Origin: Variovorax sp. DXTD-1
GTDB lineage: Bacteria > Pseudomonadota > Gammaproteobacteria > Burkholderiales > Burkholderiaceae_C
Direction: 5' to 3'
Assembly: GCF_003984625.1 (NCBI RefSeq)
Contig: NZ_RWKH01000011.1
Location: forward strand, 113,057-177,056
DNA length: 64,000 bases
This document shows positions 20,655-28,795 of the stretch, piece after piece (positions within the stretch are counted from its first letter, which is position 1; each line of letters starts with the position of its first letter). Position numbers and translations under genes: made by a program. The notes beneath the pieces are model-generated. The model did no database searches and was not told the DNA's origin. It saw nothing but the letters and a program-made list of their open reading frames with translations.

Positions 20655-21484
20655 CTGCGAACCTCGCGCTGGAAGATGTCGAGGCTGAGCTTCTTCATTG
20701 CGACAAAGCTCTCGGTGCTCAGCGTCTCGACCGTGCGCGGCCGTGCATCGCCGTAGCGCAGGATCTCGGCCACCTTGGTGGGCCGCTTGGTCAGGAGCAG
20801 CACTTCATCGGCCAGGTACACAGCCTCTTCGAGGTCGTGCGACACCAGCAGCATGGTGGTGCCGGTCTGCATGAACACCTCCTGCAGCTTCTCGCGGATG
20901 AAGAGCGTCATCTCGAAGTCGAGCGCGGAAAACGGCTCATCGAGAAACAGCACCTCGGGGTTGGGCGCGAGCGCCCGCATGATCGATGCGGTCTGCTGCT
21001 GGCCGCCCGAGAGTTCGTACGGAAAGCGCTTCAGGTCGAACTTGACGTCGAACGAAGCCACCAGCTCTTCCATGCGCCGGTCGACCTCGGCCTTGCTGCG
21101 GCCTTCGAGCTTCAGCGGATAGGCGATGTTGTCGATGGTGCGCATCCACGGGAACATCGCCTCGCGGTAGTTCTGGAATACGTAGCCGATCTTGGTGTCC
21201 TTGCGCTGTTTGCCGTCGAACAGGATCTCGCCCGCATCGATGGGAATGAGCCCCGCGATCATGTTGATGAGCGTGGACTTGCCGCAGCCGTTGGGGCCGA
21301 ACACCGAGACGATCTTGTGCTTGGGAATGTCGAGGTCGAAGTTCTCGTACAGCGGCCAGCCCGCAAAGTACTTCGTAAGCCCGCGAATGGTGATGTGCGT
21401 GCCGGCCGGGCCGGGCTTGAACACGGGCTTGGGCACGTCGGCATACACCGGGCCGTTCACGACGATGTCTTGCGTGGCTTTCAT
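20651..21484 (-). CDS. NrtD/SsuB/TauB-like ABC ATPase
   Basis: ATPase of the operon's second importer. It has 277 residues: Walker [10 protein letters not shown] (about 60-68), Q-loop [12 protein letters not shown], Walker [13 protein letters not shown], and H-loop SHDLEEAV. The signature reads [15 protein letters not shown] instead of the usual QQQRVAIARAL, so the two residues after QQQ are atypical although LSGGQ is intact. It overlaps the permease upstream and the AtzH-like gene downstream by four bases each. ATG 21484 is fixed by the ATGA overlap. Confidence 0.92.
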   Translation of the reverse strand: MKATQDIVVNGPVYADVPKPVFKPGPAGTHITIRGLTKYFAGWPLYENFDLDIPKHKIVSVFGPNGCGKSTLINMIAGLIPIDAGEILFDGKQRKDTKIGYVFQNYREAMFPWMRTIDNIAYPLKLEGRSKAEVDRRMEELVASFDVKFDLKRFPYELSGGQQQTASIMRALAPNPEVLFLDEPFSALDFEMTLFIREKLQEVFMQTGTTMLLVSHDLEEAVYLADEVLLLTKRPTKVAEILRYGDARPRTVETLSTESFVAMKKLSLDIFQREVRR

Positions 21485-22257
21485 CGGCCGCTCCAGTGCA
21501 CGATGCGGCGTTCGGCCACAAGAAAAAGAATGTTGAGCGCATAGCCCAGCGCACCGGCGGCAAGAATGGCCGCATACATGCTCTTCACGTTGAGCACCTG
21601 CTGCGCATCGATGATGCGGTGGCCAAGGCCGGTGTCGGAGCCGATGAACATTTCGGCCACGATGACGATCACCAGGGCCATCGACACCGCCGAGCGCAGG
21701 CCCACGAAGCTGGGCTGCAGGCTTTCCCACACCAGCACGTCCTTGAAGATCTGCCAGCGCGAGGCACCCATGACGCGCGCCGCCATCACGCGCTGCTTGC
21801 GCGCATTGATGACGCCATAGGCGCTGTTGAACACCACGATCAGCAGCGCGCCGAAAGCCGCAATGGCCACCTTGTTGACGTCGGATACGCCGAAGATCAG
21901 GAGGAACAGCGGAATGAGCGCGGACGAAGGCGTGGAGCGGAAGAAGTCGATCAGGAATTCGACGCTGCGGTAGGCCTTCTCATTGCTGCCGAGCAGCACG
22001 CCCAGCGGCACGCCGACGACCGCCGCAATCAGAAAGGCCTGCAGCGTGCGCCAGACGGTCATCGCAAAGTCCGTGAGCAGCGGCCTGCCCGCAAGGCCCG
22101 TGATCAGCGCCGCAACGGTGTCGGCGGGCGTGGGCAGCAGGATCGGCTTGATGAAGCCGAGCCGCACCGCCAGGTCCCACACGATGAACAGCACCACGGG
22201 TCCGATGAAGGGCAGCAGCCGGTCGCGCAGCGAGGGCTTGGGCAGGGCCATAGTCAT
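21481..22257 (-). CDS. NrtB/SsuC/TauC-like ABC permease
   Basis: Inner-membrane permease, 258 residues, about six membrane segments, with the EAA-like cytoplasmic loop (RVMAARVMGASRWQIFKDVLVWESLQP, about residues 155-180) contacting the ATPase. It is coupled to its neighbours by ATGA overlaps on both sides. This importer class carries nitrate, taurine, sulfonates and pyrimidine-like compounds; the substrate here is inferred to be a nitrogen-rich urea derivative. Confidence 0.92.
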   Translation of the reverse strand: MTMALPKPSLRDRLLPFIGPVVLFIVWDLAVRLGFIKPILLPTPADTVAALITGLAGRPLLTDFAMTVWRTLQAFLIAAVVGVPLGVLLGSNEKAYRSVEFLIDFFRSTPSSALIPLFLLIFGVSDVNKVAIAAFGALLIVVFNSAYGVINARKQRVMAARVMGASRWQIFKDVLVWESLQPSFVGLRSAVSMALVIVIVAEMFIGSDTGLGHRIIDAQQVLNVKSMYAAILAAGALGYALNILFLVAERRIVHWSGR

Positions 22258-23258
22258 GCCTTGTAGAGCAGCCCGTCCACCAGCACCTTCTTCTCGAAGA
22301 TGCCTTTCTCGGTGAACAGGTCGTAGAACTTCTGGAAATACGCCACGTCGCTCGGCTTGAACTCGTTGTAGAGCATGTAAGAGGCAAGAGGTACTTCGGC
22401 CGTGAGCTTGCCCTCGATGGCGGTGTAGCCCTTCATGTGCTGGCGGGCATCGTCGGGCTTGGTGCGCACCAGCTCCACGCCACGCGCATAGGCGGCGATG
22501 TACTTCTTGGCGACTTCGGGGTTCTTCTTGATGAACTCGCTGGTAAGGCTGGCCGCGCCACCGTGCCAGGGCGCCATGGGGTCGCCCAGGATGTACTTGG
22601 CGACCACGCCGGCCTCGATGACGCGCGTGGTGCCGTTCATGCGGCCCACGGTGCCGGTGGGCTCCAGCGTGTAGCAGGCGTCGACCTGGCCCGCGACGAG
22701 CGCGGCCACGTGCTGGCCGATGGGCAGTTCGCTCACCGTGGCACCCTTGGCGCCGGCACGTTCGAGCATGGTCTTGCACAAGGTCACGTTCTGAATGCCG
22801 GGGCCTGAAGCGATCTTCTTGCCGGCCAGCTCGGCCATGGTCTTGATCGGGCTGTCCTTGGCGACGATGAATTCGTCGAGCACGAACTTGGCGTTGCTCG
22901 GGTTGGTGCAGAAGATCTTGAAGAGCCCCGGCTGCGCGATCTCGCCGATGGCCAGGTTGGCCGAGCCGGTGCCGTTGGAGCTGCCGTCGCAGCGGCCCGC
23001 CAGCATGCCTTCCATGACCTGCTGCGCGCCCGCGAACTTGAGCGGCTCCACGTCGAGGCCGGCTTCCTTGAAGTAACCGCGGTCCACCGCGGCAAAGAAG
23101 GGCAGACCGGCGGCCACGGGCCAGAAGCCGATTCGGATCTTCGGTGCGGCTTGCGCGCGCACGATGGCCGGTGCGGCCAGCACGGCCAAGCCCGCTGCGC
23201 CGGCCTGCAACAGCTGGCGGCGCGAGGCGGCGGCGGGCGATTTTTCAGGGATGCGCAT
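22254..23258 (-). CDS. NMT1/TauA-like ABC substrate-binding protein
   Basis: Periplasmic binding protein, 334 residues. The signal peptide has a twin-arginine motif (SRRQLLQAG, about 12-20) and a hydrophobic stretch ending IVRAQA. The mature protein begins PKIRIGFWPVAAGLPFFAAVDRGYF, typical of the NMT1/SsuA/TauA fold. ATG 23258 has GAGGAG at good spacing. It is the second gene of the operon, 17 bases after atzF, and its stop overlaps the permease start. Confidence 0.92.
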   Translation of the reverse strand: MRIPEKSPAAASRRQLLQAGAAGLAVLAAPAIVRAQAAPKIRIGFWPVAAGLPFFAAVDRGYFKEAGLDVEPLKFAGAQQVMEGMLAGRCDGSSNGTGSANLAIGEIAQPGLFKIFCTNPSNAKFVLDEFIVAKDSPIKTMAELAGKKIASGPGIQNVTLCKTMLERAGAKGATVSELPIGQHVAALVAGQVDACYTLEPTGTVGRMNGTTRVIEAGVVAKYILGDPMAPWHGGAASLTSEFIKKNPEVAKKYIAAYARGVELVRTKPDDARQHMKGYTAIEGKLTAEVPLASYMLYNEFKPSDVAYFQKFYDLFTEKGIFEKKVLVDGLLYKA

Positions 23259-23275
23259 GAAGACTCCTCGATCGA

Positions 23276-24982
23276 TCAGGTTGAAATGGCTTGGGAAGGA
23301 ACGGTGCGGCTCGCGATGTAGGCACGCCAGCCGCCGTGGTGGCTCACGTCTTCGGCGTCGGCCAGCGCATGGCCTTCGCAGATGAAGCCGTGCACCCAGC
23401 TGCCGTCGGCAAGCTCCACGCTGCCGAGCCCCAGCGGAGGCGGAATCAGCGCCAGGAAGCTGCCGACCTGCGCAACCGGAACCGACCACACTTCGAGCGC
23501 GATGGCGGTGCCGCCTGCGCTGCGCTGCAGTCCCGGCTTGGGCGGCACGGTGCCAGGCAATGCGTGAAGCCGGTAGCGCGGCGCGGTGGTCGTGGCACGC
23601 AGCAGCGTGGCGCCGCGCTCGGTGAGCTGGCTGTTGAGCGGCATGCCCGAAAGGTGTGCGCCGACGACAGCGATGGGCATCGTCTGCGCTTGCGAGACGC
23701 CCAGGCCCGGAATGGGACGCGGCTCGGGCAGCGGCTGCCCGGTAGCGCCCTGCGGCAGGCCTGTGGCGTCGTGATAGCGCTGGCCCAGATCGGCCAGCGC
23801 AAGGTCGCTGCCGCACGGGGCGATCAGCGTGATACCGAACGGCAGGCCGTCGGCGCGCAGCGAACTCGGCACCGCGATGGCGGCGTAGTCCAGCAGGTTG
23901 ACGAAGTTGGTGTACGCGCCGAGGTTGCGGTTGAGCACGACCGGATCGGCGCGCATCTGGTCGCGCGTGTAGTGCGTGGGCGCCGTCGGCACCAGCAGCA
24001 CGTCGATGCCGCGCCACATCGGCTCGACCTGTTGCGCGAGCGCGCGCAGTCTTGTCTGCGCCTCGAACACGTCGGCGGCGCTGTAGCCGCGCCCGCTTTC
24101 GAGAATACCGCGCACCGGTTCGATGACCTGGGGGCCATGCGCATCGAAAAACCCGCGCACCGCGGCATAGCGCTCGGCCACCAGTGCGCTCTCATAAAGC
24201 AGCGCGGCGGCCTCGGCGAGCGGGGCGAAGGGAATCGTCATCGGCGTGCCGCCGAGCGCGACGAGCCGCGCCTGTGCGTCGCGGAAGGCCGCTTCGGCTT
24301 CTGCATCATCAAAGAAGCTCAGCGTATCGGGCACACCGAAGCGGAATGCCGATGGAAATGGGTCGCTGCGCAAGGCAAGTTCGCGCGAATAGGGATCGCG
24401 CGCGTCCGGACCCGCGGCCGCAAGAAGCACGTCGACAGCCAAGCCGACGGTGCGCGCGAAGATCGACACGCAGTCCGCGCTCTGCGCAGCAGGCACCACG
24501 CCGAAGGCGCTCAGCAAGCCGCGCGAGGGCTTGATGCCGACGATGTTGTTGAGCCCCGCGGGCACGCGGCCCGAGCCGGCCGTGTCGGTGCCGAGTGCGA
24601 AATCGACCTCGCCCGCGGCCACCACATAGGCCGAGCCCGAGCTGGAGCCGCCCGAGACGTAGCGCGGATCGAAGGCATTGGGCACCTCGCCATAGGGAGA
24701 GCGCGTGCCGTTCAGGCCGCAGGCGAACTGGTCGAGATTGGTCTTGCCGAGAAGCGATGCACCGGCATCGAGCAGCTTCTGCACCACGGCCGCGTGTGCC
24801 GAGGGTTTGCGGTCGAAGGCCGGACAAGCGGCCGTGGTGGGCACGCCGGCCACGTCGATGTTGTCCTTGACTGCGAAGCGCAGGCCGGCGAGCGGGCCTT
24901 TTCCCGTATCCATGCCGGGCACGGGCCGAGGGAAGCGCGCGATCCACGCCGCGGCGGCCGATCCGTTTTCTTCATGCACCAT
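23276..24982 (-). CDS. atzF: Allophanate hydrolase
   Basis: Hydrolyses allophanate to ammonia and CO2, the last step after biuret hydrolysis. It has 568 residues. The amidase-signature domain (about 1-430) has Lys39 (FAVKDNID), Ser113 in the GGSSSGSA loop and nucleophile Ser137 in GTDTAGSGR. The C-terminal domain (about 440-568, MPIAVVGAHLSGMPLN onward) is the AtzF/Dur1 allophanate hydrolase C-terminal domain that separates it from GatA-like amidases. First gene of the operon; ATG 24982 lies about 23 bases after the predicted sigma-54 start. No biotin urea-carboxylase gene is adjacent, which favours biuret-derived over urea-derived allophanate. Confidence 0.93.
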   Translation of the reverse strand: MVHEENGSAAAAWIARFPRPVPGMDTGKGPLAGLRFAVKDNIDVAGVPTTAACPAFDRKPSAHAAVVQKLLDAGASLLGKTNLDQFACGLNGTRSPYGEVPNAFDPRYVSGGSSSGSAYVVAAGEVDFALGTDTAGSGRVPAGLNNIVGIKPSRGLLSAFGVVPAAQSADCVSIFARTVGLAVDVLLAAAGPDARDPYSRELALRSDPFPSAFRFGVPDTLSFFDDAEAEAAFRDAQARLVALGGTPMTIPFAPLAEAAALLYESALVAERYAAVRGFFDAHGPQVIEPVRGILESGRGYSAADVFEAQTRLRALAQQVEPMWRGIDVLLVPTAPTHYTRDQMRADPVVLNRNLGAYTNFVNLLDYAAIAVPSSLRADGLPFGITLIAPCGSDLALADLGQRYHDATGLPQGATGQPLPEPRPIPGLGVSQAQTMPIAVVGAHLSGMPLNSQLTERGATLLRATTTAPRYRLHALPGTVPPKPGLQRSAGGTAIALEVWSVPVAQVGSFLALIPPPLGLGSVELADGSWVHGFICEGHALADAEDVSHHGGWRAYIASRTVPSQAIST

Positions 24983-24995
24983 TTCAAAGCATCCA

Positions 24996-25011
24996 AACTT
25001 GTGTACAAGTT
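24996..25011. promoter_or_regulatory. Palindromic operator candidate at the operon start point
   Basis: AACTTGTGTACAAGTT: perfect 7-base arms (AACTTGT/ACAAGTT) around GT. It spans roughly -6 to +10 of the transcription start predicted from the adjacent sigma-54 element, the expected place for a repressor. The form matches sites bound by many GntR/FCD proteins, and such a regulator is the last gene of the operon. Binding is inferred. Confidence 0.7.
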
Positions 25012-25015
25012 GAGA

Positions 25016-25032
25016 TGCAAACTGTGTGCCAG
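25016..25032 (-). promoter_or_regulatory. Sigma-54 (RpoN) promoter of the triuret/biuret operon
   Basis: Minus strand reads CTGGCACACAGTTTGCA. This matches the RpoN consensus YTGGCAC-N5-TTGCW, with GG and GC exactly ten bases apart. The start point would fall near 25005, leaving a leader of about 23 bases before atzF. Sigma-54 control implies an NtrC-like activator and expression under nitrogen limitation, fitting the function of the genes. Confidence 0.82.
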
Positions 25033-25079
25033 CGGTGGCCAGGCCGCCGCCGACGCTCGCCGTGACATGCGAAGCTGCG

Positions 25080-25098
25080 ATACTTGCGACACAAGTAT
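25080..25098. promoter_or_regulatory. Second palindromic operator candidate upstream
   Basis: ATACTTGCGACACAAGTAT: perfect 7-base arms around five bases. It shares ACTTG...CAAGT with the site at 24996, but the inner spacing is five rather than four. The centres are about 85 bases apart, near eight helical turns. It could be a second GntR site permitting looping; it also lies 75 bases before the start of the divergent lipoprotein gene. Confidence 0.55.
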
Positions 25099-25172
25099 TG
25101 AGAATTCGCCACCATGCAGCGATGGCATCGTTGCATGGCTTCGAGCGGGTTGGGGAAAAAAGCGGGAGGAAT

Positions 25173-27803
25173 ATGGCGCTGAGATTCGCGGCCGTCGTCG
25201 GCCTTTGTTTGGCACTTGCCGCATGTGGCGGTGGAGGCGGTGGAGGCGGTTCAGCTTTCCCAGGTGCAGTCGGCGCCGGTTCGGAAGCTTCCGCGCCGAC
25301 CGACACGGGCACCGCCCCGGCCGACATCAGCTTTTCTCTGGCGGCGCTCACCGGCAACCAGCGGCCCGGCACCAGCGTCAGCCACATGGTGAAGGTCGAC
25401 GTCACCCATGCAGGCGGTTTCGATGGCCCGGTCTATCTGGCGCTGGACGATCCGCAGCAGATACTGAGCCAGGGCAGTGGCCTCAGCCTGGTCCGCATCG
25501 ACGCCTCGAGCTACGCGGCGGTCCTGAACACCTCGGCCACTCTCGCACCGGGCAAGTACCAAGGAGCGTTCCCGGCCTATCTCTGCAAGGATCCGGCCTG
25601 TGCCGGACGCTACGCGAGCTCACGGGTTTCCCTGCCCTACCTTGTCAACGTCACGCCCAACCCGCTGACGGCCTTCACGTGGATGAGCACCCGCGCGACC
25701 GCTCACGTGGGCGCAGCCGATCCGCCCGGGATCGACGTGCAAATCAGGGGGCCCGCCGGCGGCTGGAAGGCCAGCACCGGCAGCAGCTGGCTCCAACCCA
25801 CCCCCTCGGAAGGCACGCTGCCCGCCACCCTCAGGGCGCGGTTCGCCATCCAGGGCATGGCTGCCGGGATCTATCAGGACCAGCTGGTCGTGCGCTCGGC
25901 GGATGGCCAAGAGGCCCGGGTCGGGTTCACGCTGGAACTGCTGCCCACGCAGTTCCGGGTCAGCACCGCGGCTTTCTCTTTCACCGGCGTGAATGGCGCG
26001 ACCATCCCGCCGCAGACGCTGACATTCGATCTGGACAACGGTGTATCCGCGAGCTGGACGGCCAACACCGCCGCGCCATGGCTGCTCCTCGCGCCAGGGT
26101 CGGGCATCACACCGGGCTTGCTGACCGCGCGGGCCGACGCGAGCAAGTCCAGCCTGGCCTCGGGCGCTCACGCCACGAGCATCGTGCTTGCCTCGGCCGG
26201 GTACCCGAGCAAGACCGTGAACGCCGCGCTCACGCTCGCGAAGCCGACCTTGTCGGCGCCGTCCACCACCGTCACGCTCGGTGGCCCCAAAGGTCGTGAC
26301 GAGGTCGCGCAGTCGGTCTCGGTGAGCCTGAACACCGGCGCCAACAAGTGGCCCTGGACCCTGTCTGCGCCGCTCATCACGTGGGCCACCGTGTCGCCCA
26401 CGTCCGGGAGCGTCGATGCGAGCGGCACGCCGCTGAGCTTCTCTCCGGTTGTCAGCGCCGCCGCGCCCGGCACCCATTCCGGCATTGCGACGGTCTCGGC
26501 CAAGGTCAACGGCGACACGGTCTCGCTGCCGTTGACGGTGGTCCTGAACCGGGACAAGCGGCAGCTTCTTTCCTCCGAATGGGGCATCGGCTTCGCCAGC
26601 ACGCCGGCAGGATCGGTGCTCACCAGAACCCTGCGGGTCACCGACAACTTCGGCGCCGCCATCCCATGGACCGCCACCTCCAGCGCGCCATGGCTTTCGG
26701 TGACGAGCGGCGGCACGACCAGCACCGGGCCGGACCTGGCGCTCGTCGCCAATCCGGCATTGGCTGCGACTGACGCGATCAGCTATGCGACGGTCACGCT
26801 GAGAACCTCGACCCCTGGTGTGTCGGATGCGATCGTCCGCGTCGGCCTGTGGCGCTCCGGCGACGGGCTTAGCACGCTGACCACGCTGCCCACGGACTAT
26901 CTGAACGCCGTCGCCGACACGATCCGGCCCTACGTCTACGCACACAACGGCGGCAGCGCCATCGACATCTACAACGCCCACCTGGGCACGAAGGTCGGCA
27001 CCATCGCGAACGCGGGGACCACACTGGCCGAGATGGCCGTTGCAGCCGATGGAAGCAAGCTCTACGCAGTGGACACGACCAGCAAGAGCATCGTGGTGGT
27101 CGATCTGGCGACCGCGTCGAAGACCGACGCCTGGCCGCTGCAAGGGAGCGTCCAGGCGAGCCTGAGCCTGCTGGCGATCCGCACCAATGGCAAGGACATC
27201 GTTCTTGCCGGTGACGGCGGCGCCTACGCGGATGGTCGAAGGATTGCCATGCTGCCGAGCGGTTTTGGCAACGTGGTGTACGCAGCATCGTCCGACGGAC
27301 GAAGGCTCTTCTCCCACACCCGGGGCCTCAGCCCCTCCGGCGTGCAGGCGCTCGACCTCGACTATTCGGCCATGGGGGGAGGAACCCTGATCGCTAAAGG
27401 CACCGCAGGGGCCAGCTTCATCAACGGCAGCAGCAATGGACAGGGCATTGCGGTGAACGCCGACGCGACGGCGCTCTATATCGCATCGGGTGCGCCGTAT
27501 CTCTGCTCCTCCGTGAATCCCGTTAACCTGGCCTTCATTGCGAGCCTTCCAGGCGGAGATGCCTACCCCAACAACGTCAAGGTCACGCGGGACGGCCGTG
27601 CGATCTGCGGCATCAGCGGCCTGTACTCGAGTGCCGACATCTGGGTCCACGCGCCCGACGGGGCCCTGTTGCGGTCCTTCAAGTTTGCAGGCTACGCGAG
27701 AAACCTCCTCGACCGCCAGCTCGTGGTGACGCCCGACGGAATGACCGCCGTCGGTCTGACGAGCGACCCTCGGATGGCGTTCATTCCGCTCGGCGCACCG
27801 TGA
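25173..27803 (+). CDS. Large lipoprotein with Ig/BACON-like repeats and a C-terminal beta-propeller
   Basis: No precise function recognised. It has 876 residues from ATG 25173 (GGGAGGA just upstream). The lipoprotein signal ends LALAAC with Cys18, followed by eight glycines as a flexible linker. Residues about 50-560 contain several similar beta-sandwich units, each with a Trp-Leu element (GSSWLQ, APWLLL, APWLSV), reminiscent of BACON/Ig-like modules. Residues about 570-876 look like a YVTN-type beta-propeller, with recurring units such as VAADGSKLYAVDTTSKSIVVVDL and VNADATALYIASG. It is probably anchored in the outer membrane as an adhesive or binding protein. It is divergent from the biuret operon; no functional tie is evident. 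Confidence 0.75.
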   Translation: MALRFAAVVGLCLALAACGGGGGGGGSAFPGAVGAGSEASAPTDTGTAPADISFSLAALTGNQRPGTSVSHMVKVDVTHAGGFDGPVYLALDDPQQILSQGSGLSLVRIDASSYAAVLNTSATLAPGKYQGAFPAYLCKDPACAGRYASSRVSLPYLVNVTPNPLTAFTWMSTRATAHVGAADPPGIDVQIRGPAGGWKASTGSSWLQPTPSEGTLPATLRARFAIQGMAAGIYQDQLVVRSADGQEARVGFTLELLPTQFRVSTAAFSFTGVNGATIPPQTLTFDLDNGVSASWTANTAAPWLLLAPGSGITPGLLTARADASKSSLASGAHATSIVLASAGYPSKTVNAALTLAKPTLSAPSTTVTLGGPKGRDEVAQSVSVSLNTGANKWPWTLSAPLITWATVSPTSGSVDASGTPLSFSPVVSAAAPGTHSGIATVSAKVNGDTVSLPLTVVLNRDKRQLLSSEWGIGFASTPAGSVLTRTLRVTDNFGAAIPWTATSSAPWLSVTSGGTTSTGPDLALVANPALAATDAISYATVTLRTSTPGVSDAIVRVGLWRSGDGLSTLTTLPTDYLNAVADTIRPYVYAHNGGSAIDIYNAHLGTKVGTIANAGTTLAEMAVAADGSKLYAVDTTSKSIVVVDLATASKTDAWPLQGSVQASLSLLAIRTNGKDIVLAGDGGAYADGRRIAMLPSGFGNVVYAASSDGRRLFSHTRGLSPSGVQALDLDYSAMGGGTLIAKGTAGASFINGSSNGQGIAVNADATALYIASGAPYLCSSVNPVNLAFIASLPGGDAYPNNVKVTRDGRAICGISGLYSSADIWVHAPDGALLRSFKFAGYARNLLDRQLVVTPDGMTAVGLTSDPRMAFIPLGAP

Positions 27804-27808
27804 TCGCG

Positions 27809-27832
27809 CGGTACCCGCGCACGCGGGTGCCG
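27809..27832. terminator. Hairpin between convergent genes
   Basis: CGGTACCCGCG / CGCGGGTGCCG around CA gives an 11-bp stem with one G-T pair, lying six bases after the lipoprotein stop and before the M48 peptidase stop. No U-tract follows, so it is a Rho-dependent boundary or bidirectional barrier at best. Confidence 0.5.
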
Positions 27833-27849
27833 CCTTCCACAAGGAACGG

Positions 27850-28719
27850 TCAGCTGCCGCGCCTGGCTTCGCGGTAGAGCTTTTCCACCTTCGGCAGGTT
27901 GGCTTCGAGCTTCTGGATCCGGTCCGGCCCGCTCGGGTGGGTCGACAGAAAACTCAGCCCGCCCTGGTTCTTGGACGCCGTGGCCATCTTCTTCCACAGC
28001 GACACCGAGGCCTGCGGGTCGTAGCCCGCCCGCGCCGCCAGTTCCAGGCCGACGAGGTCGGCCTCGGTCTCATCGCTGCGGCTGAATTTGAGGGTGATCA
28101 ACTGCGTGCCGGCGCGGGCCGCCAGGTCGCCCATCTGGCCCAGGCCCAGCAGCTGCGCGCCGATGGACAGCGCGGCGCCGGTGCCGGCGCTCTTGGCCAT
28201 GCGGGCGCGCGCATGCTCGCGCAGCGCATGGGCCATCTCGTGGCCCATCACCATCGCCACCTCGTCGTCAGTGAGCTTGAGCTGCTCGAGGATGCCGGTG
28301 AAGAAGGCGATCTTGCCGCCCGGCATGCAGAAGGCATTGATCTGCTTGCTGCCGATGAGGTTGACCTCCCACTTCCAATCGCGCGCCCGCGTGTTCCAGG
28401 GCGTGGCAAAGGGAATCAGACGGTTGGCGATGGTGCGCAGCCTTTGCAGCTGGGCGTTGCCGTCGCCCGCCAGCGCCCCCTTGGCGCGCGCCTGCGCGAG
28501 CAATTGCCCGTACTGCTGGACGCCGGCGGCCTCGATCCGGTCGGCAGGCACCAGGTTGCGCGCCACGGAGGCATTGCCCACGTTGACCTGCGCCAGCGCC
28601 GGACCCGTCAGTGCCACGCCGGCCGCGGCAAGCAGGAAGGCCCGCCGCGGCTGCCAGGCCGAGGAACGGGAGACTGAAGAAGCCGCAGAAGGAAGAAGGA
28701 GCTCGCATCGTGTGCACAT
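27850..28719 (-). CDS. M48-family metallopeptidase (periplasmic)
   Basis: Zinc peptidase of the LoiP/BepA-like M48 group that degrades or quality-controls envelope proteins. It has 289 residues: a signal-like N-terminus (RRAFLLAAAGVALTGPALAQ, about 25-44), zinc motif HEMAH (His160, Glu161, His164) and the third-ligand helix DETEAD (about 216-221). No TPR repeats are present, unlike BepA. ATG 28719 is used because upstream codons belong to the divergent leader. It is convergent with the lipoprotein and divergent from the AmpG-like transporter. Confidence 0.88.
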   Translation of the reverse strand: MCTRCELLLPSAASSVSRSSAWQPRRAFLLAAAGVALTGPALAQVNVGNASVARNLVPADRIEAAGVQQYGQLLAQARAKGALAGDGNAQLQRLRTIANRLIPFATPWNTRARDWKWEVNLIGSKQINAFCMPGGKIAFFTGILEQLKLTDDEVAMVMGHEMAHALREHARARMAKSAGTGAALSIGAQLLGLGQMGDLAARAGTQLITLKFSRSDETEADLVGLELAARAGYDPQASVSLWKKMATASKNQGGLSFLSTHPSGPDRIQKLEANLPKVEKLYREARRGS

Positions 28720-28795
28720 GCGCAGATCATAGGAACAATTGCCGACAAAAAGACGGCTCGGCGCATGCCGCGCCCTCATGGACAATCCGGGGTTC

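Noticed and set aside
25112..25125. CCAT-N6-ATGG dyad about 110 bases upstream of the sigma-54 start, considered as an NtrC site
   Set aside because: Only 4-base arms and poor match to the TGCACC...GGTGCA type consensus; not strong enough to call.
23291..26299. Open frame of about 1000 codons on the plus strand across atzF and the lipoprotein gene
   Set aside because: Antisense to atzF and out of frame with the lipoprotein, which has a clear lipobox and ribosome site in another frame.
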